Below are positions 1 to 9,800 of a stretch of 64,000 bases of DNA, one piece after another. Every line of letters begins with the position of its first letter. Position 1 is the stretch's first letter. The translations under genes and the position numbers were made by a program. This DNA is from Zygaena filipendulae (lineage: Eukaryota > Arthropoda > Insecta > Lepidoptera > Zygaenidae). The notes beneath the pieces are model-generated. The model was not told the origin of the DNA. It searched no databases and saw only the letters and a list, made by a program, of their open reading frames with translations. The stretch covers positions 14,290,001-14,354,000 of the forward strand of contig OU015653.1 in assembly GCA_907165275.2 (NCBI GenBank), in the 5' to 3' direction.

Positions 1-67
1 ATTTATTTTCTCTTTAAAAATTACATTTACATTTTATGCCAAAATTAAATAACCTATTTGGGAAAGT

Positions 68-345
68 GATTGAGGAAAAAGATTCCTGAAAATGAAACAA
101 ACACACTAAAATCTGTTCTAAATTCTCAGTACCTGTCAAATCCAAACTATACCTATGCAAAAGTTACATCAAAAAACCTGGAGCCTAAATCACAGCAAAA
201 AGAAAACATTATCAATGCCAATGCCAAGGAACCGAGTGAAACTAGAGATCTATTAGAAATGATGCAAAAAATTATGCAGCAACTAACATCTGTGACTAAC
301 CTACTTGTAACAATGATGTCAAAATTGTCAAATTCGATTCATTAA
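68..345 (+). pseudogene. LINE ORF1 (gag-like), C-terminal remnant
   Basis: This open frame runs from the truncated 5' end of the element to a TAA at 343-345. About 90 residues remain. The frame has no ATG near its beginning, and the first usable codon is a TTG, so this is the tail of ORF1 and not a complete gene. The remnant is rich in Asn, Lys, Ser and Gln. It ends with a hydrophobic, methionine-rich segment that could form a short helix. No CCHC knuckle is left; in jockey elements the knuckles lie upstream, in the part lost here. The frame ends after ORF2's frame has already opened at 300. Confidence 0.75.
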
Positions 346-3008
346 AAATAGTTATATGGAATGCCAATGGGCTGTCACAACACACTCTAGAAGTGAAATC
401 TTTCTTAGCAACTCATAATATTGACATACTATTGATTTCTGAAACCCACTTTACCAAAAGGAATCACTTTGACATACCACAATACAAGTTTTATCAAGCA
501 ATGCATCCTGATGGAACTGCACATGCTGGCAGTGCCATACTAGTTAAAAACAACCTTAAACACTATGAAATGGCACCATACTGTACGGAGATGTTTCAGG
601 CCACAAATATAGTTGTGGATGACTGGCACGGACCCCTGACAATTTCTGCCATATATAGTCCTCCTAAACATAACCCTAAGAAAAGTGATTACAAAACGCT
701 ATTCTCTCTACTTGGAAAAAGATTTATCGCTGGTGGAGACTATAACGCAAAACATACCCAATGGGGTTCAAGAATAATAACACCAAAGGGTCGCCAGCTT
801 CTCCAGGCCATTGATGATTTACACCTAAGCGTAATATCTTCTGGTAAACCAACGTACTGGCCAACAGACAGAAAGAAAATACCAGACCTAGTCGATTTTT
901 GTATATCCAAGGGTTTAAACACTAAATTGTGTATATGTAATACTAGTACTGAACTCTCATCCGATCATTCACCAGTATTCGTTAATATAACCACAAAAGT
1001 TAAGAACACTTCTCTAGATTGCAAGCTTCACAACCATAAAACTGACTGGGAGTTTTTTCGGCTGTCAGTGGCTTCATCTATCAATACAAAAATTCGACTT
1101 CTAAATGAGTTCGATATTGATACAGCTGTTGAACACTTTAATTACTGCATCCAAAAATCAGCCTGGGAGGCCACACCGGATTACAAAACTAAAGAGATAC
1201 CTGAGTGCCCCATCACAGTAAGAAAACTTCTTGCCGAAAAGCGTAAATTAAGGAAAATCTGGCAAAATAATAGATATCCCAGCCACAAAAAGCGACTCAA
1301 CGAAATCACCAAGAAACTGAAGCAGCTGTTATCAGACTTTAGAAATGAAGGCATAGAAAATTACTTAAGGAATTTAGAAGGTACTTCAAAAACGGATTAC
1401 TCCTTATGGAAGGCTACGAAAAAGTTAAAAAGACCTCATTCTCACCAACCTCCCATTCGTAAACCTGATAATTCTTGGGCAAGCAGCAATGGCGAAAAAG
1501 CGGTGGCTTTTGCAAACCATCTGGAAAAAGTTTTCACACCACACCCAGATGAAGGATCTACAAAATCCCAGGAAATCAATGACATTTTAGCTGCCACACA
1601 TCAGCTTGATCTCCCAATACAAAAATGCACTAAGGAAGAAGTACGAATAGCGATAAGACACTTGGATAACCACAAAGCACCTGGCTATGACCTGATCACT
1701 GCTACCGTTTTAAAAAACTTGCCTGAGGAAGCGGTTACTTTTGTTACATACCTTTATAATGCTATACTTCTTCGGGCTTATGTGCCTAAACAGTGGAAAG
1801 TTGCCCAAATCATAATGATTCCCAAGCCTGGTAAGCCGATAACTGACGTGGGGTCATATCGCCCAATAAGCCTACTACCTGTTACAGCCAAATTGCTAGA
1901 AAAACTATTTTTAAAACGACTAATGCCTGTGATAAATGAAAATAAACTGATCCCAGAACATCAATTTGGTTTTAGACAACATCACAGCACGATTGAACAA
2001 GTGCACAGATTGGTAGAAAAAATAAATTATACATTTGAAAAGAAGGAATACTGCTCGGCTGTATTCCTAGACATATCGCAGGCATTTGATCGTGTTTGGC
2101 ATCAAGGCCTACTTTCAAAAATCAAAAGCACATTACCAACAAATTACTATTTGTTTCTAAGATCATATCTAAATGAAAGATTTTTCTTCATCAAACATGA
2201 AGACGAGGTCACAAACCTAAGACAGATACATGCTGGAGTCCCGCAGGGAAGCGTTCTAGGTCCAATATTATATACACTGTACACTGCAGACCTGCCTGCC
2301 AGCAAGGATGTAGTAACTGGAACATTTGCTGATGATACGGCAATACTTGCTGCGGATGCATGTCCAAACATTGCCTGTGCTAAACTACAGAGAAGTCTGA
2401 ACGAAATCTCAAAATGGCTTAAAGACTGGAGGATCAAAGCCAATGAAACCAAGTCCTTACAGGTTACATTCACCACTAGACGGGCTACATGCCCACCAGT
2501 AACGCTGAATGGTATGCAAGTGCCTCAGGCAGACGACGCAAGATATCTTGGCATATACTTAGATCGAAGACTAACATGGAGAAAGCACATATTTACAAAA
2601 CGCAAAGCACTTGGACAAAAACTTCGTAACTTGTACTGGCTCATAGGGAGAAAGTCTCAAATGTCACTAGAAAGTAAACTGCTACTATATAAGTGTGTCT
2701 TGAAACCAGTCTGGAGCTATGGTATACAACTGTGGGGAACAGCTGCCAATTCTAATATAGAAATTTTGCAAAGGTTCCAGTCAAAAACTCTCCGATTAAT
2801 AGCGAATGCACCATGGTATGTCACAAATGAAAGATTACACCATGATCTGAAGATAAAAACAGTGAGAGAAGAAATAAAAGAAAGTGCCTCAAAATACAAA
2901 AAGAGATTAAGTGTGCATCCAAATCAAATGGCGGTGGGTCTAATGGAAAATACATTTACATTTGAAAGACTCAAAAGGAAAGTACCCAAAGACCTTATGG
3001 ATAATTAA
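300..3008 (+). CDS. LINE ORF2: endonuclease plus reverse transcriptase
   Basis: This is the polyprotein for target-primed reverse transcription. The frame is open from 300 to the TAA at 3006-3008. The N-terminal apurinic endonuclease shows WNANGL (from 357), the catalytic ISETH, YSPP, GGDYNAKHTQWGS and SDHSP. The reverse transcriptase follows with YRPISLLP, the AVFLDISQAFD palm motif, VPQGSVLGP and the catalytic FADD at 2325-2336. A thumb and tail region carries YLGIYLD and SYGIQLWG. No stop or frameshift interrupts it. There is no in-frame ATG between 300 and the start of the endonuclease; the first candidates are a GTG at 393 and an ATG near 501, too late to keep the domain whole. Translation in the full element may depend on ORF1, or the start may be lost. 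The frame is -1 relative to ORF1 and overlaps it over 300-345. Confidence 0.92.
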   Translation, partial: PTCNNDVKIVKFDSLKIVIWNANGLSQHTLEVKSFLATHNIDILLISETHFTKRNHFDIPQYKFYQAMHPDGTAHAGSAILVKNNLKHYEMAPYCTEMFQATNIVVDDWHGPLTISAIYSPPKHNPKKSDYKTLFSLLGKRFIAGGDYNAKHTQWGSRIITPKGRQLLQAIDDLHLSVISSGKPTYWPTDRKKIPDLVDFCISKGLNTKLCICNTSTELSSDHSPVFVNITTKVKNTSLDCKLHNHKTDWEFFRLSVASSINTKIRLLNEFDIDTAVEHFNYCIQKSAWEATPDYKTKEIPECPITVRKLLAEKRKLRKIWQNNRYPSHKKRLNEITKKLKQLLSDFRNEGIENYLRNLEGTSKTDYSLWKATKKLKRPHSHQPPIRKPDNSWASSNGEKAVAFANHLEKVFTPHPDEGSTKSQEINDILAATHQLDLPIQKCTKEEVRIAIRHLDNHKAPGYDLITATVLKNLPEEAVTFVTYLYNAILLRAYVPKQWKVAQIIMIPKPGKPITDVGSYRPISLLPVTAKLLEKLFLKRLMPVINENKLIPEHQFGFRQHHSTIEQVHRLVEKINYTFEKKEYCSAVFLDISQAFDRVWHQGLLSKIKSTLPTNYYLFLRSYLNERFFFIKHEDEVTNLRQIHAGVPQGSVLGPILYTLYTADLPASKDVVTGTFADDTAILAADACPNIACAKLQRSLNEISKWLKDWRIKANETKSLQVTFTTRRATCPPVTLNGMQVPQADDARYLGIYLDRRLTWRKHIFTKRKALGQKLRNLYWLIGRKSQMSLESKLLLYKCVLKPVWSYGIQLWGTAANSNIEILQRFQSKTLRLIANAPWYVTNERLHHDLKIKTVREEIKESASKYKKRLSVHPNQMAVGLMENTFTFERLKRKVPKDLMDN

Positions 3009-3265
3009 AATTGGGATGAGACACTGGTCTCGGTCCTTGCATGCCTGGATAACCTGCCGATGAAGATACAAAAATATTGCTGAATGTCAAAGACAGACAG
3101 ATTGCAATAAAAATTGAGAGAAAAAAAAAAAAAAAAAAAAAAATATTTGGGAAAGTAAATGATTTACTTCGCAGTGCCTCCTTGTTGAGCCTTGTTTAAA
3201 TTATCGGTAGAAATATCCTCCGAAAGCGAAAAACTTTCGTTTATCTTCCGACATTCGTTCCTTAC

Positions 3266-3356
3266 ATCTCCACAGACATATTTTATATCGTGAAGTTTTT
3301 CGATTGGAATGTAAGCTAAGTCATCATTTCCAGTATTTTTTACCCATTGTCGACAT
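3266..3356 (-). CDS. THAP zinc-finger domain exon (middle of the domain)
   Basis: A 91-base exon is bounded by a good acceptor (tttcag, AG at 3357-3358) and a good donor (GTAAGG at 3260-3265). It completes a split CG|A arginine codon and then reads exactly 30 codons. The translation has CRQWVKNTGNDD near the start, a LxxIPIEKLH segment, and ends in KYVCGD. This matches the second half of a THAP domain, the DNA-binding C2CH zinc finger of the P-element and THAP protein family, whose conserved Trp and the Cys of C-x-D-H-F are both in place. The usual H-F would be encoded by the next exon, which is not visible in the 210 bp before the LINE or in the first 54 bases. Neighbour: the upstream exon at 3808-3917. 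Confidence 0.75.
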
Positions 3357-3371
3357 CTGAAATTAAAATAT

Positions 3372-3423
3372 TTATTTATTTATTTATTTATTCTTCTTGC
3401 ACAAAATAGTACAAATGGCGAAC
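3372..3423 (-). mobile_element. About 50-bp LINE 3' tail with target duplication
   Basis: Read on the minus strand, this is a short unique sequence (ttcgccatttgtactat...) followed by aagaataaataaataaat, the kind of simple-repeat tail found at LINE 3' ends. It is flanked by a direct repeat ttaaaatat at 3363-3371 and 3424-3432. It lies 13 bases from the THAP exon acceptor. The size and repeat fit a heavily 5'-truncated retrotransposition event. Confidence 0.5.
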
Positions 3424-3432
3424 TTAAAATAT

Positions 3433-3805
3433 CGAATATCGAAATTAAAATATCTATCAATCATGCAAGTACACTTAGAAACAAGATAGAGTATAATATA
3501 GTTCTTTATACAGAAGACGAGGTTCACTTTATTACAATACGATCATAATACTTAATGAAAACTGCAGTAAGTAATAAAAAAAGTATACGCAGCAGCAGCT
3601 ATACAGAAATATTCCAAAATATTCACTATAACAGCATCATTCATTAAAGTTTATCGACTCACTTTATCGATAGTGAAGATTTACATCACTATGGTTTACA
3701 AACATGCAAATATTTTTTCTCATTTCAAAAAGATAGTGTATTATTTTAGTCTTGCTGATAGCTGAAGAGAACAAAATACTTTATTACTTTACTCAAGCTG
3801 TACTT
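3433..3805. other. Intron between the two THAP exons
   Basis: AT-rich sequence without a coding signal. It separates the donor at 3806 from the short LINE tail and the acceptor at 3357. Confidence 0.5.
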
Positions 3806-3807
3806 AC

Positions 3808-3917
3808 CGGTCTTCATCTATAGGAAATTTCGTGATAAATTTCCTTTTATTTAAATTTTGTCGACTCTATCTTTTTCTACAAATTACATACGTACTACAT
3901 CGTCTAATCGGTGCTAT
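3808..3917 (-). pseudogene. THAP-domain first exon with a stop codon and no ATG
   Basis: The minus-strand segment ends at a consensus donor (CG|GTAAGT, GT at 3806-3807). Its partial codon joins in phase to the exon at 3266-3356. Its last residues read KRKFITKFPIDEDR, the F-x-x-F-P core of THAP domains. In the same frame farther upstream lie RRCSTYVICRKR, with plausible first zinc-binding cysteines, then a TAG stop at 3867-3869. ATA stands at 3915-3917 where a start codon would be expected. The domain is therefore recognisable across the splice, but this exon cannot be translated as written. Either the locus is a decayed THAP gene or THAP transposase, or a poor acceptor just after the TAG (AG at 3867-3868) starts the exon at 3866. 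Confidence 0.6.
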
Positions 3918-5089
3918 TTCACTACCCAATCACAAGAAAATAGTTTTTAATAGTCATACTGCACTTTTCAAAGCGTAAATCACACAAAATTTTTAAAAAT
4001 CACACAATTATTTTCCCAAATAACAACATGCGTCGCCATGACAAACAGATGACAGATTGTAAGAAAGATTCAGAGACAAAAGACTGAAATAGCATGTGAG
4101 GCCATCTTTGATGCCATGGAAAAAAAAAATTAAAAAAAAAAATGAGTGCTAAACACGAACAAAATTTAATTTGTTCCTAGTTGCGTTAGACTGCCTACCT
4201 ACTTATTATTATGATTTCATAATTGACATTTCATTTTATTTCGACATATTATCCTGATTTTGACTAGGTACTGATATTATCATTCTTTATCTTTTTCTTC
4301 TTTAATAATGGCGTCTATTAATATAATTTTGCCAAAGACAATGTTTCTTAGTGATAAAATTATCTTCTACTTCTTCAATTATGGTGAAACGCAAATGAAA
4401 ATTTACCGAACATTGGAAAATCCTCAAGTTAAAAAATGGTTCTGTTTACTGCTTAGGGTTCAAAATAGATGCTGAAAGGTAACTGAAATAACGAAGGCAA
4501 ACTTTACACGCGTGTTTTCAGTACTGCTTTCAACCTTCAACAACCATTCTTTATCATCAAAATGTAGTTATTTTTCGTGATCTTATATTGTTTTTATCTC
4601 TTCACAGGCAGGCACATAGCTATTCTACTTTTGCTGTTTACAGTCAGTGTGCGCAACATCCTTAGTTATTAAGAAGTATAATTATAACATAACATTGTTT
4701 TATGTTTATTTTTGATATTATTATTGGCGTTCGCAAATTCTTATATGAAGCTTAAGTATAAATAAAAACGACTCATTCAATTCAATACTCAGTGTTTCAG
4801 TAAGAGCTCGTAAATGGCAGTAGCTAACCATAATCATTAAAAAAAATTAATAAAAACAATCAGGAGTTGATTGTCTTGTAGAACTTCAATTTAATTAAGT
4901 GAATTTCGGGAGCGTAAAAGTTTTAATATCATGTGTAAAAGTTGAAAACTGGAGTGGTAACCCTACAGCCAGCAGGATCCGGGCGGCCGCGGCACCGGCT
5001 GGCTAATATGAAAAGTTTCGTGGCTCCTCCATTTACACGGTAGCCGACGTCACTGGGTGTAGTTTACACGGCGACGCGACGTATCCACA
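3918..5089. other. Non-coding DNA upstream of the THAP locus
   Basis: No supported gene. The stretch 4289-4500 (ttcttctttaataatggcg... to atagatgctgaaagg...) is one copy of a dispersed repeat also seen at 7202-7345 and, partly, at 53128-53260. The stretch 4970-5089 is GC-richer but shows no splice-bounded frame. Confidence 0.4.
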
Positions 5090-5092
5090 TAA

Positions 5093-5466
5093 AGCGGGTT
5101 GCAGACCGAAAACTAAGCTATTCCAAAGCTAAGCTAGGGAAGCTAGGCTAAGCCAAACTAAGCTAAGATAAAATAAATGGCGTGCACACAAAGAGCTAAG
5201 TCACGAAACGACCGTGCGTACGACAAAGGATACTGGACAGCACTGGCGAAGGATGTGCGAAGGGCGTGCGGGGAAGGCGGGAGGGACATAGCTTAGCTCG
5301 CGTAGCTGCGCATCGGCATACACAACTAACATAGCTTCGCATATTTTAGTTAGCTCACATAGCTTAGTTCACATAGTTTGCGGTCTGCACACAAGTATGG
5401 AAAACTGCGTCAGCTATGCGAGCTAAGCTAAACTAACTTAGCTTAGCTCTTGGTCTGCAACCCGCT
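5093..5466. mobile_element. MITE with inverted ends and TAA duplication
   Basis: The 374-bp element has terminal inverted repeats starting AGCGGGTTGCAGACC at both ends and a direct TAA on each side (5090-5092, 5467-5469). The interior is full of short gctaagct units and encodes nothing. A 3-bp TAA/TTA duplication is typical of the PIF/Harbinger superfamily; that assignment is an inference. Confidence 0.8.
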
Positions 5467-5657
5467 TAACTGGCAACACATGGATAGCAGCGCGACGCGG
5501 AAATTAGATGCCACGGCGAAATGTATATACATACCTACACACCGATATTAATTCACTGTGATATTTAAGCGCGTATTTGTGAAAAGATATACTCAGTATG
5601 GAACGACGCTTTGTATTTTTTATTTAAGCTTGATTTGATTTAACTTTAGCTATTAAA

Positions 5658-5900
5658 TAACCGCCGCACTCAGAGTCGACTTTAATGCGTACTTAGTTAA
5701 GTATGGATTTTTAAAACAAAACTGCCGCAATCAGACATGTTTAGTAAATTAATGTTAGTTGGCATTTAACTAATTAAGTTACATCTCATTAAATTCCAAT
5801 TAACATTAATTTACCGAACGTCTCTGATTGCGGCAGTTTTGTTTTAAAAATCTATACTTAACTAAGTAATCATTAAAGCCGACTGTGAGTGCGGCCGTTA
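5658..5900. mobile_element. Foldback MITE, family A
   Basis: Two arms of about 110 bp form a diverged inverted repeat. The ends read TAAC[C/G]GCCGCACTCA, with an internal conserved block aaaacaaaactgccgcaatcag. Only about 20-30 bp separate the arms. There is no coding capacity. A related copy lies at 12463-12610. Confidence 0.75.
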
Positions 5901-6173
5901 GAATTTAATTTATATTATGGTTTGGTTAGTGACGCTTATGTATGTAGGTAGGTACTTATAAAATTGTCCAAAATAGGAGTGGAGGGGCCCTGGGTTCTAT
6001 GATACAAGTTCGCTTAGTTTAGAACCCAGGTCACCTAGTCATTCGTATCCTGCCTCTGAAACTCTATAATATTGTGATGTGCCCATCATTGTACATTATG
6101 GTAGGTATAGGTTACGAACCCTTTACCAAATAAACGCATTTTTAATTTTTCATTTCATTTTTCATTGTAAAGT

Positions 6174-6196
6174 TAATAATAATAATAATAATAATC
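6174..6196. repeat. (TAA)n microsatellite
   Basis: About seven tandem taa units. Confidence 0.8.
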
Positions 6197-6299
6197 CACT
6201 TCACAACACACAGATCTACTTGATCCCACACTAAGCTATAAGCTTGTGTCGTGGATACCAAGCAAACGTGGTATACACTACACATATTATTACATATAT

Positions 6300-6441
6300 A
6301 TTACTATAGATATATATATACACACCCAGACTGGAAAATGGAACCCTGTGTTCATCACACAAAGTCCACCCCCACCGGGAATCGAACCCGGAACCTCTTG
6401 ATTAGCAGGCAGGCTTGGTAACCATTGCGCCAATCGGGTTA
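6300..6441 (-). mobile_element. tRNA-headed SINE copy
   Basis: On the minus strand the sequence begins with a tRNA-like head. It has an A-box-like TGGCGCAATGG (6422-6432) and a B-box GGTTCGATTCC (6378-6388). A body follows (gatgaacacagggttcc...) and then a TA-rich tail. A second copy is at 37735-37892 and a B-box remnant lies near 9110-9130. RNA polymerase III promoter boxes of this kind drive SINE transcription. It is not a functional tRNA gene because the cloverleaf does not close. Confidence 0.65.
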
Positions 6442-6775
6442 ATAGCTGTTCCCTGAGTTTTCACTCGCGTCAACATGAGAGTTCCCGCGAGAATTCCAGG
6501 AGATCCTTTCTTAGCTGACGTCCCCTACATATAAACTACCTACCCACCAAATTTCATGTTTATAGATAGGTCACTAGCTGGCCCCTTGCGGATTCACCGG
6601 CGGTAATTTCGGAGTTTCCGCGAGAATTCCAGGATAAACTATTATAGATTTACACCTTGCTCATGAATCACTGTATCTAATGGCGAAAACCGCATGAAAA
6701 TCCGTTCAGTAGTTTTCGAGTTTATCGCGAACAGACAGCGGAAGCGACTTCATTTTATACTATGTAAAGATAAAC
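6442..6775 (-). mobile_element. Two Helitron-like repeat copies in tandem (degenerate)
   Basis: Two successive minus-strand copies of the dispersed CTAG-ended repeat, beginning near 6442 and at 6573 (actagctg...). They share the core caaaattt.../ccgttcagtagtttt and the gttcccgcgagaattcc block. Both are diverged, and the first lacks a clean CTAG end. Confidence 0.55.
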
Positions 6776-7082
6776 AAGTAGTTTTTGAGATTTTGTGTTT
6801 AGTCATTGAATGATATACTTCAGGTTATATTTCCGTTAAGAAAATTAATTAAAAAAAAAAACTGTTTTACTTTTTATCACAATCGGGCCCGAGACTCCTT
6901 TGAGCTTTTTTTTAGTCTTCGTAGTTCCGAGTTTACTCAACCACGCCCAACTTAAAGTTCAAGTTTCTTTTAGAAACTACGACCAAAAGCTAGTTTATGA
7001 TAATAACGTCACAACCATAGAATAGATAGAAGGGGCATCAGTCAATCAATACGTCAAGCACACATTTAATAATTACTTCTTC

Positions 7083-7201
7083 TTTTTTTATGTCATAGGG
7101 GGCAGACGGGCAAGTGGTACACCTGATGGTGATTACCGCCGCCCATAGACAACTGCAACACCAAAATGCATGCAGGTGCGTTGTCGACCTGGAATAGGGA
7201 C
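7083..7201 (-). mobile_element. A-tailed retroposon copy (gtcataggggg family)
   Basis: A T tract followed by atgtcatagggggcagacgg, then a conserved block (cacctgatggt...accgccgcccatagac...gcaggtgcgtt). In minus orientation this is a retroposon 3' end with a poly-A tail. Other copies are at 10404, 41363, 46547 and, partly, 51192. It has no coding capacity. Confidence 0.6.
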
Positions 7202-8795
7202 TGGCTTTCAAGTTTCTTCTTTAATAATAGCGTCCATAATTATAATTTGCCATCGACAATGTTTCTTAGTTATATTAGATTGTTCTCTTGAAAGCCAGTT
7301 TTCTACTCAGGGTTCAAGATAGATGCTGAAAAGTGAGGTACAGCTTTCACTCGTTAGTAACCTATTTACTTATACTGTTTTCCAGTGCGTGGCGTAGTTT
7401 TACACATGCCAGATGCTAGAGCAAAAAAGATTTGAGAACATAATATAGCATATGCTCATAATCATGGCGCCGTCTAGTTATTATTTTCATTTCTCTGTAG
7501 TCATATCGAAAAACTTATTTACACCCCAAAAAAACCTATACACACTATATCATAAAACACAGAACGGGTGAAATCCAAATGGTAACAAGATCTTCAAAAT
7601 CGTGTTTTGTGTGTTCGAAGTGGATTTGGAATAGGTGTTCGAGCCCGCGCTCCGGCTACGACCAACTTCTGCCGGAATTAAGGCTCTCGTTAGTGACTTT
7701 TTGCGAAACAAGCCAAATCTCTTGAGAAGTTAGCGCGGAAGTATGTACGAGTATTTGGACATAGTTAGTAGTGGACTTTTAGGTGGTTGAAATAACTTTA
7801 CAATGCGCTTTGTCACATATAATAACTGGATTATGCTCGCGGTTCAGTCTTCACGTGTTTCGGTATTTCCTCGGGAACTCTGCGTACCTATACCTTTATT
7901 TATTTTTTATTTTACCAGGATATACTTACTGATGTTGTAAGCGGACCTTATGTCCTTTTATGTAGGTACTTTTGAAAACGTGTATGCAAAATTTCATAAT
8001 GGCCGATATGACCAAAGTAAATAGTTATTAGATTAAAAAAAAAAAACCAGTAGATCAGTTCATCCAAGCATGTCATCTTTTTGATATTCTAACTGTAAGG
8101 GTATTTTGTGTCTCTCATATAAAGATATCTACTAATAAAATATTAAGGACTGAATTTTCAAACTAACATAATATTATATTTGCTATCTAGTAAAAATGCA
8201 GGCGCGGCCTCATCGTCCCCCAGACTTCAGAGCAAGAAATTTACTAACTACTCGGGTGAATGGGCAAAGTTATCTTCAACTAAACTTCCCCGTGATGCAC
8301 TCCCGACATGACTTGCGAAAGCTCTCAGCTCGTATGAACGTGTTCCAACTTTGAGCTTTTGTACACGTATAATAACAAATTCTTAAACGTACACAATTTT
8401 CGTATGCAACGAACGAAAAGTTCAGCAGAAGTAATACCGGTGGGCGAGGACTTAATGCAGTCGCGATGAGCTTCTGTTCGACGTAGGACTTCGTCGCGAC
8501 TCGTGGAAAAACTTTAGGAGACATATTTGAATATCTTGAGAATAAGGCCAATCGCATCAACCAGGTACAGCGCACAGTGGCGCGTCGTGGAGTCTCCGTG
8601 GGAGGTCAGGAGAAAGAAAGAAAGAGAATACAATATCTATTTTAGCACACTGCACAAGTGTACAACACACAACAACACACAGGAAATAACAAACAAGTGC
8701 CTAACCTAATCCCATAGGCACACTCTGCCAAAATAGTCACTAACTCAGCATTAGCTGGGCGCGGGTACACCTAACGCTTGATTTCAATTGTAGTG
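7202..8795. other. Non-coding, repeat-derived stretch
   Basis: 7202-7345 is another copy of the repeat at 4289. Nothing else could be assigned. The frames at 8276-8709 show no family likeness, and I regard them as chance. Confidence 0.35.
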
Positions 8796-8875
8796 AAAGT
8801 TTATAAAAATACTTATGATACTTTTGATATTTAAATATATATATCAAAAATATCATAAGTATTTTTATAAACTTT
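8796..8875. repeat. Short perfect-type hairpin (35-bp arms)
   Basis: Arms 8796-8830 and 8841-8875 are inverted repeats matching at 34 of 35 positions around a 10-base AT spacer. It is very AT-rich. It could be a cruciform-prone MITE remnant or a hairpin RNA source; nothing else identifies it. Confidence 0.75.
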
Positions 8876-9141
8876 AAAATCAAAAGTCATTTTGATAGTT
8901 CCGATAATTTTGCAGGCGGAACGTTGGGGCTCCACGTAAACTAATAAGTTACTACGGTCGCAGCACATGCTGAGTGGAGTCCCTTTTAGCAAGGCACTGC
9001 ACCATATAATATTACCATTTTTTTACCTTTATATTGTAAAGCGTTTGTTGCGTGGTGTATGTGTTTGTTCTTGCTGAATAAAGTTTATCTTATCTTATCT
9101 TTTATCTCCCAGTGGGAATCGAACTCAGACCCACGGTAATA

Positions 9142-9735
9142 AAGGGTCTTTCAATAAGGACGGGTCGATTTTGACATGAAATAAAAAAGGCCGTGTGTGA
9201 GATTTTAACGATTTTTTTTTTTTATTTGAAAGAGCTATATATGCCATTATGTGTGGAAAATCAAATCGTTTAAATGTCCGCCGCGGCTTCTCACGGTGGC
9301 ACGAATTCGAGTTGTCCAATGTTCAACAACTCTGCCGCATAGTTCGGGTTGAATTTCAGCGATAGCCTGAGCTATGTTGACTTTAAGGGCATCGGTCGAT
9401 TGTGGCTTATTGGTATAGACCTGCGACTTAAGAAAACCCCACAAAAAAAGTCTAAAGGTGATAAGTCGAATTTGGCCACCAAACGTTGGAGAGTCGACTT
9501 TGAAGGACCACCTCGTCTGCCGTAAAATGGGCGCAATGCACGTAACGTTTGCACTAACGAACACTCATTTTGGTAATACATTTTTAACATTTGGACGTGT
9601 TGCTCAACCGTGTATCTTGCCATGGTGATTTGGCATTACTAACTGAATAAAAAAATATAGGTTAGAAAGACGACGTTAAAACAACATGGCCGCCACAGGC
9701 TGCCAACATCGACCCGTCCCTATTGAAAGACCCTA
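9142..9735 (-). mobile_element. Deleted Tc1/mariner-like transposon
   Basis: The 594-bp element is flanked by TA on both sides (9140-9141, 9736-9737). Its terminal inverted repeats of about 28 bp share agggtctttcaata and gacgggtcgat, with two mismatches. The interior carries the first and last parts of a transposase on the minus strand. The middle, with the first two catalytic Asp residues, is deleted. The copy is non-autonomous but could be mobilised in trans. Confidence 0.85.
9247..9623 (-). pseudogene. Tc1/mariner-type transposase, internally deleted and frameshifted
   Basis: The ATG at 9621-9623 opens a helix-turn-helix DNA-binding region (YTVEQHVQMLKMYYQ, then a GGPSKSTLQRLV recognition helix). 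The frame then jumps directly to the DLSPLDFF segment that precedes the last catalytic residue in this superfamily. At the following T run (7 T where 8 would keep frame) the reading frame shifts. The C-terminal region continues in the next frame (LKSQVYTNKPQ, then RGGHLNDLIFHT) and stops near 9247. The catalytic core is gone, so no active enzyme is possible. About 125 codons remain of a protein usually near 340. Confidence 0.8.
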
Positions 9736-9800
9736 TAAAAGCACGCTTGAAGCCACTCGACCAATAAGGCAGCGATACCAACACAAACACTTTAACACTG

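Larger units (their letters stand above)
68..3143 (+). mobile_element. 5'-truncated jockey-clade LINE insertion
   Basis: The non-LTR retrotransposon copy is bounded by a perfect 13-bp target duplication (tatttgggaaagt at 55-67 and 3144-3156). It ends in a run of 23 A (3121-3143), so both boundaries are secure. The 5' end lies inside ORF1, the usual result of incomplete reverse transcription. ORF2 is open, and a 3' UTR of about 110 bases follows it. The perfect duplication and long pure A tail indicate a young insertion. It sits within about 110 bp of a THAP-type exon, on the opposite strand, apparently in that gene's intron. The jockey assignment rests on the order endonuclease then reverse transcriptase and on the character of the C-terminal region. 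Confidence 0.93.

Noticed and set aside
6370..6440. tRNA gene on the minus strand
   Set aside because: A and B boxes are present but the acceptor and anticodon stems do not close, and a SINE body follows; a second diverged copy exists.
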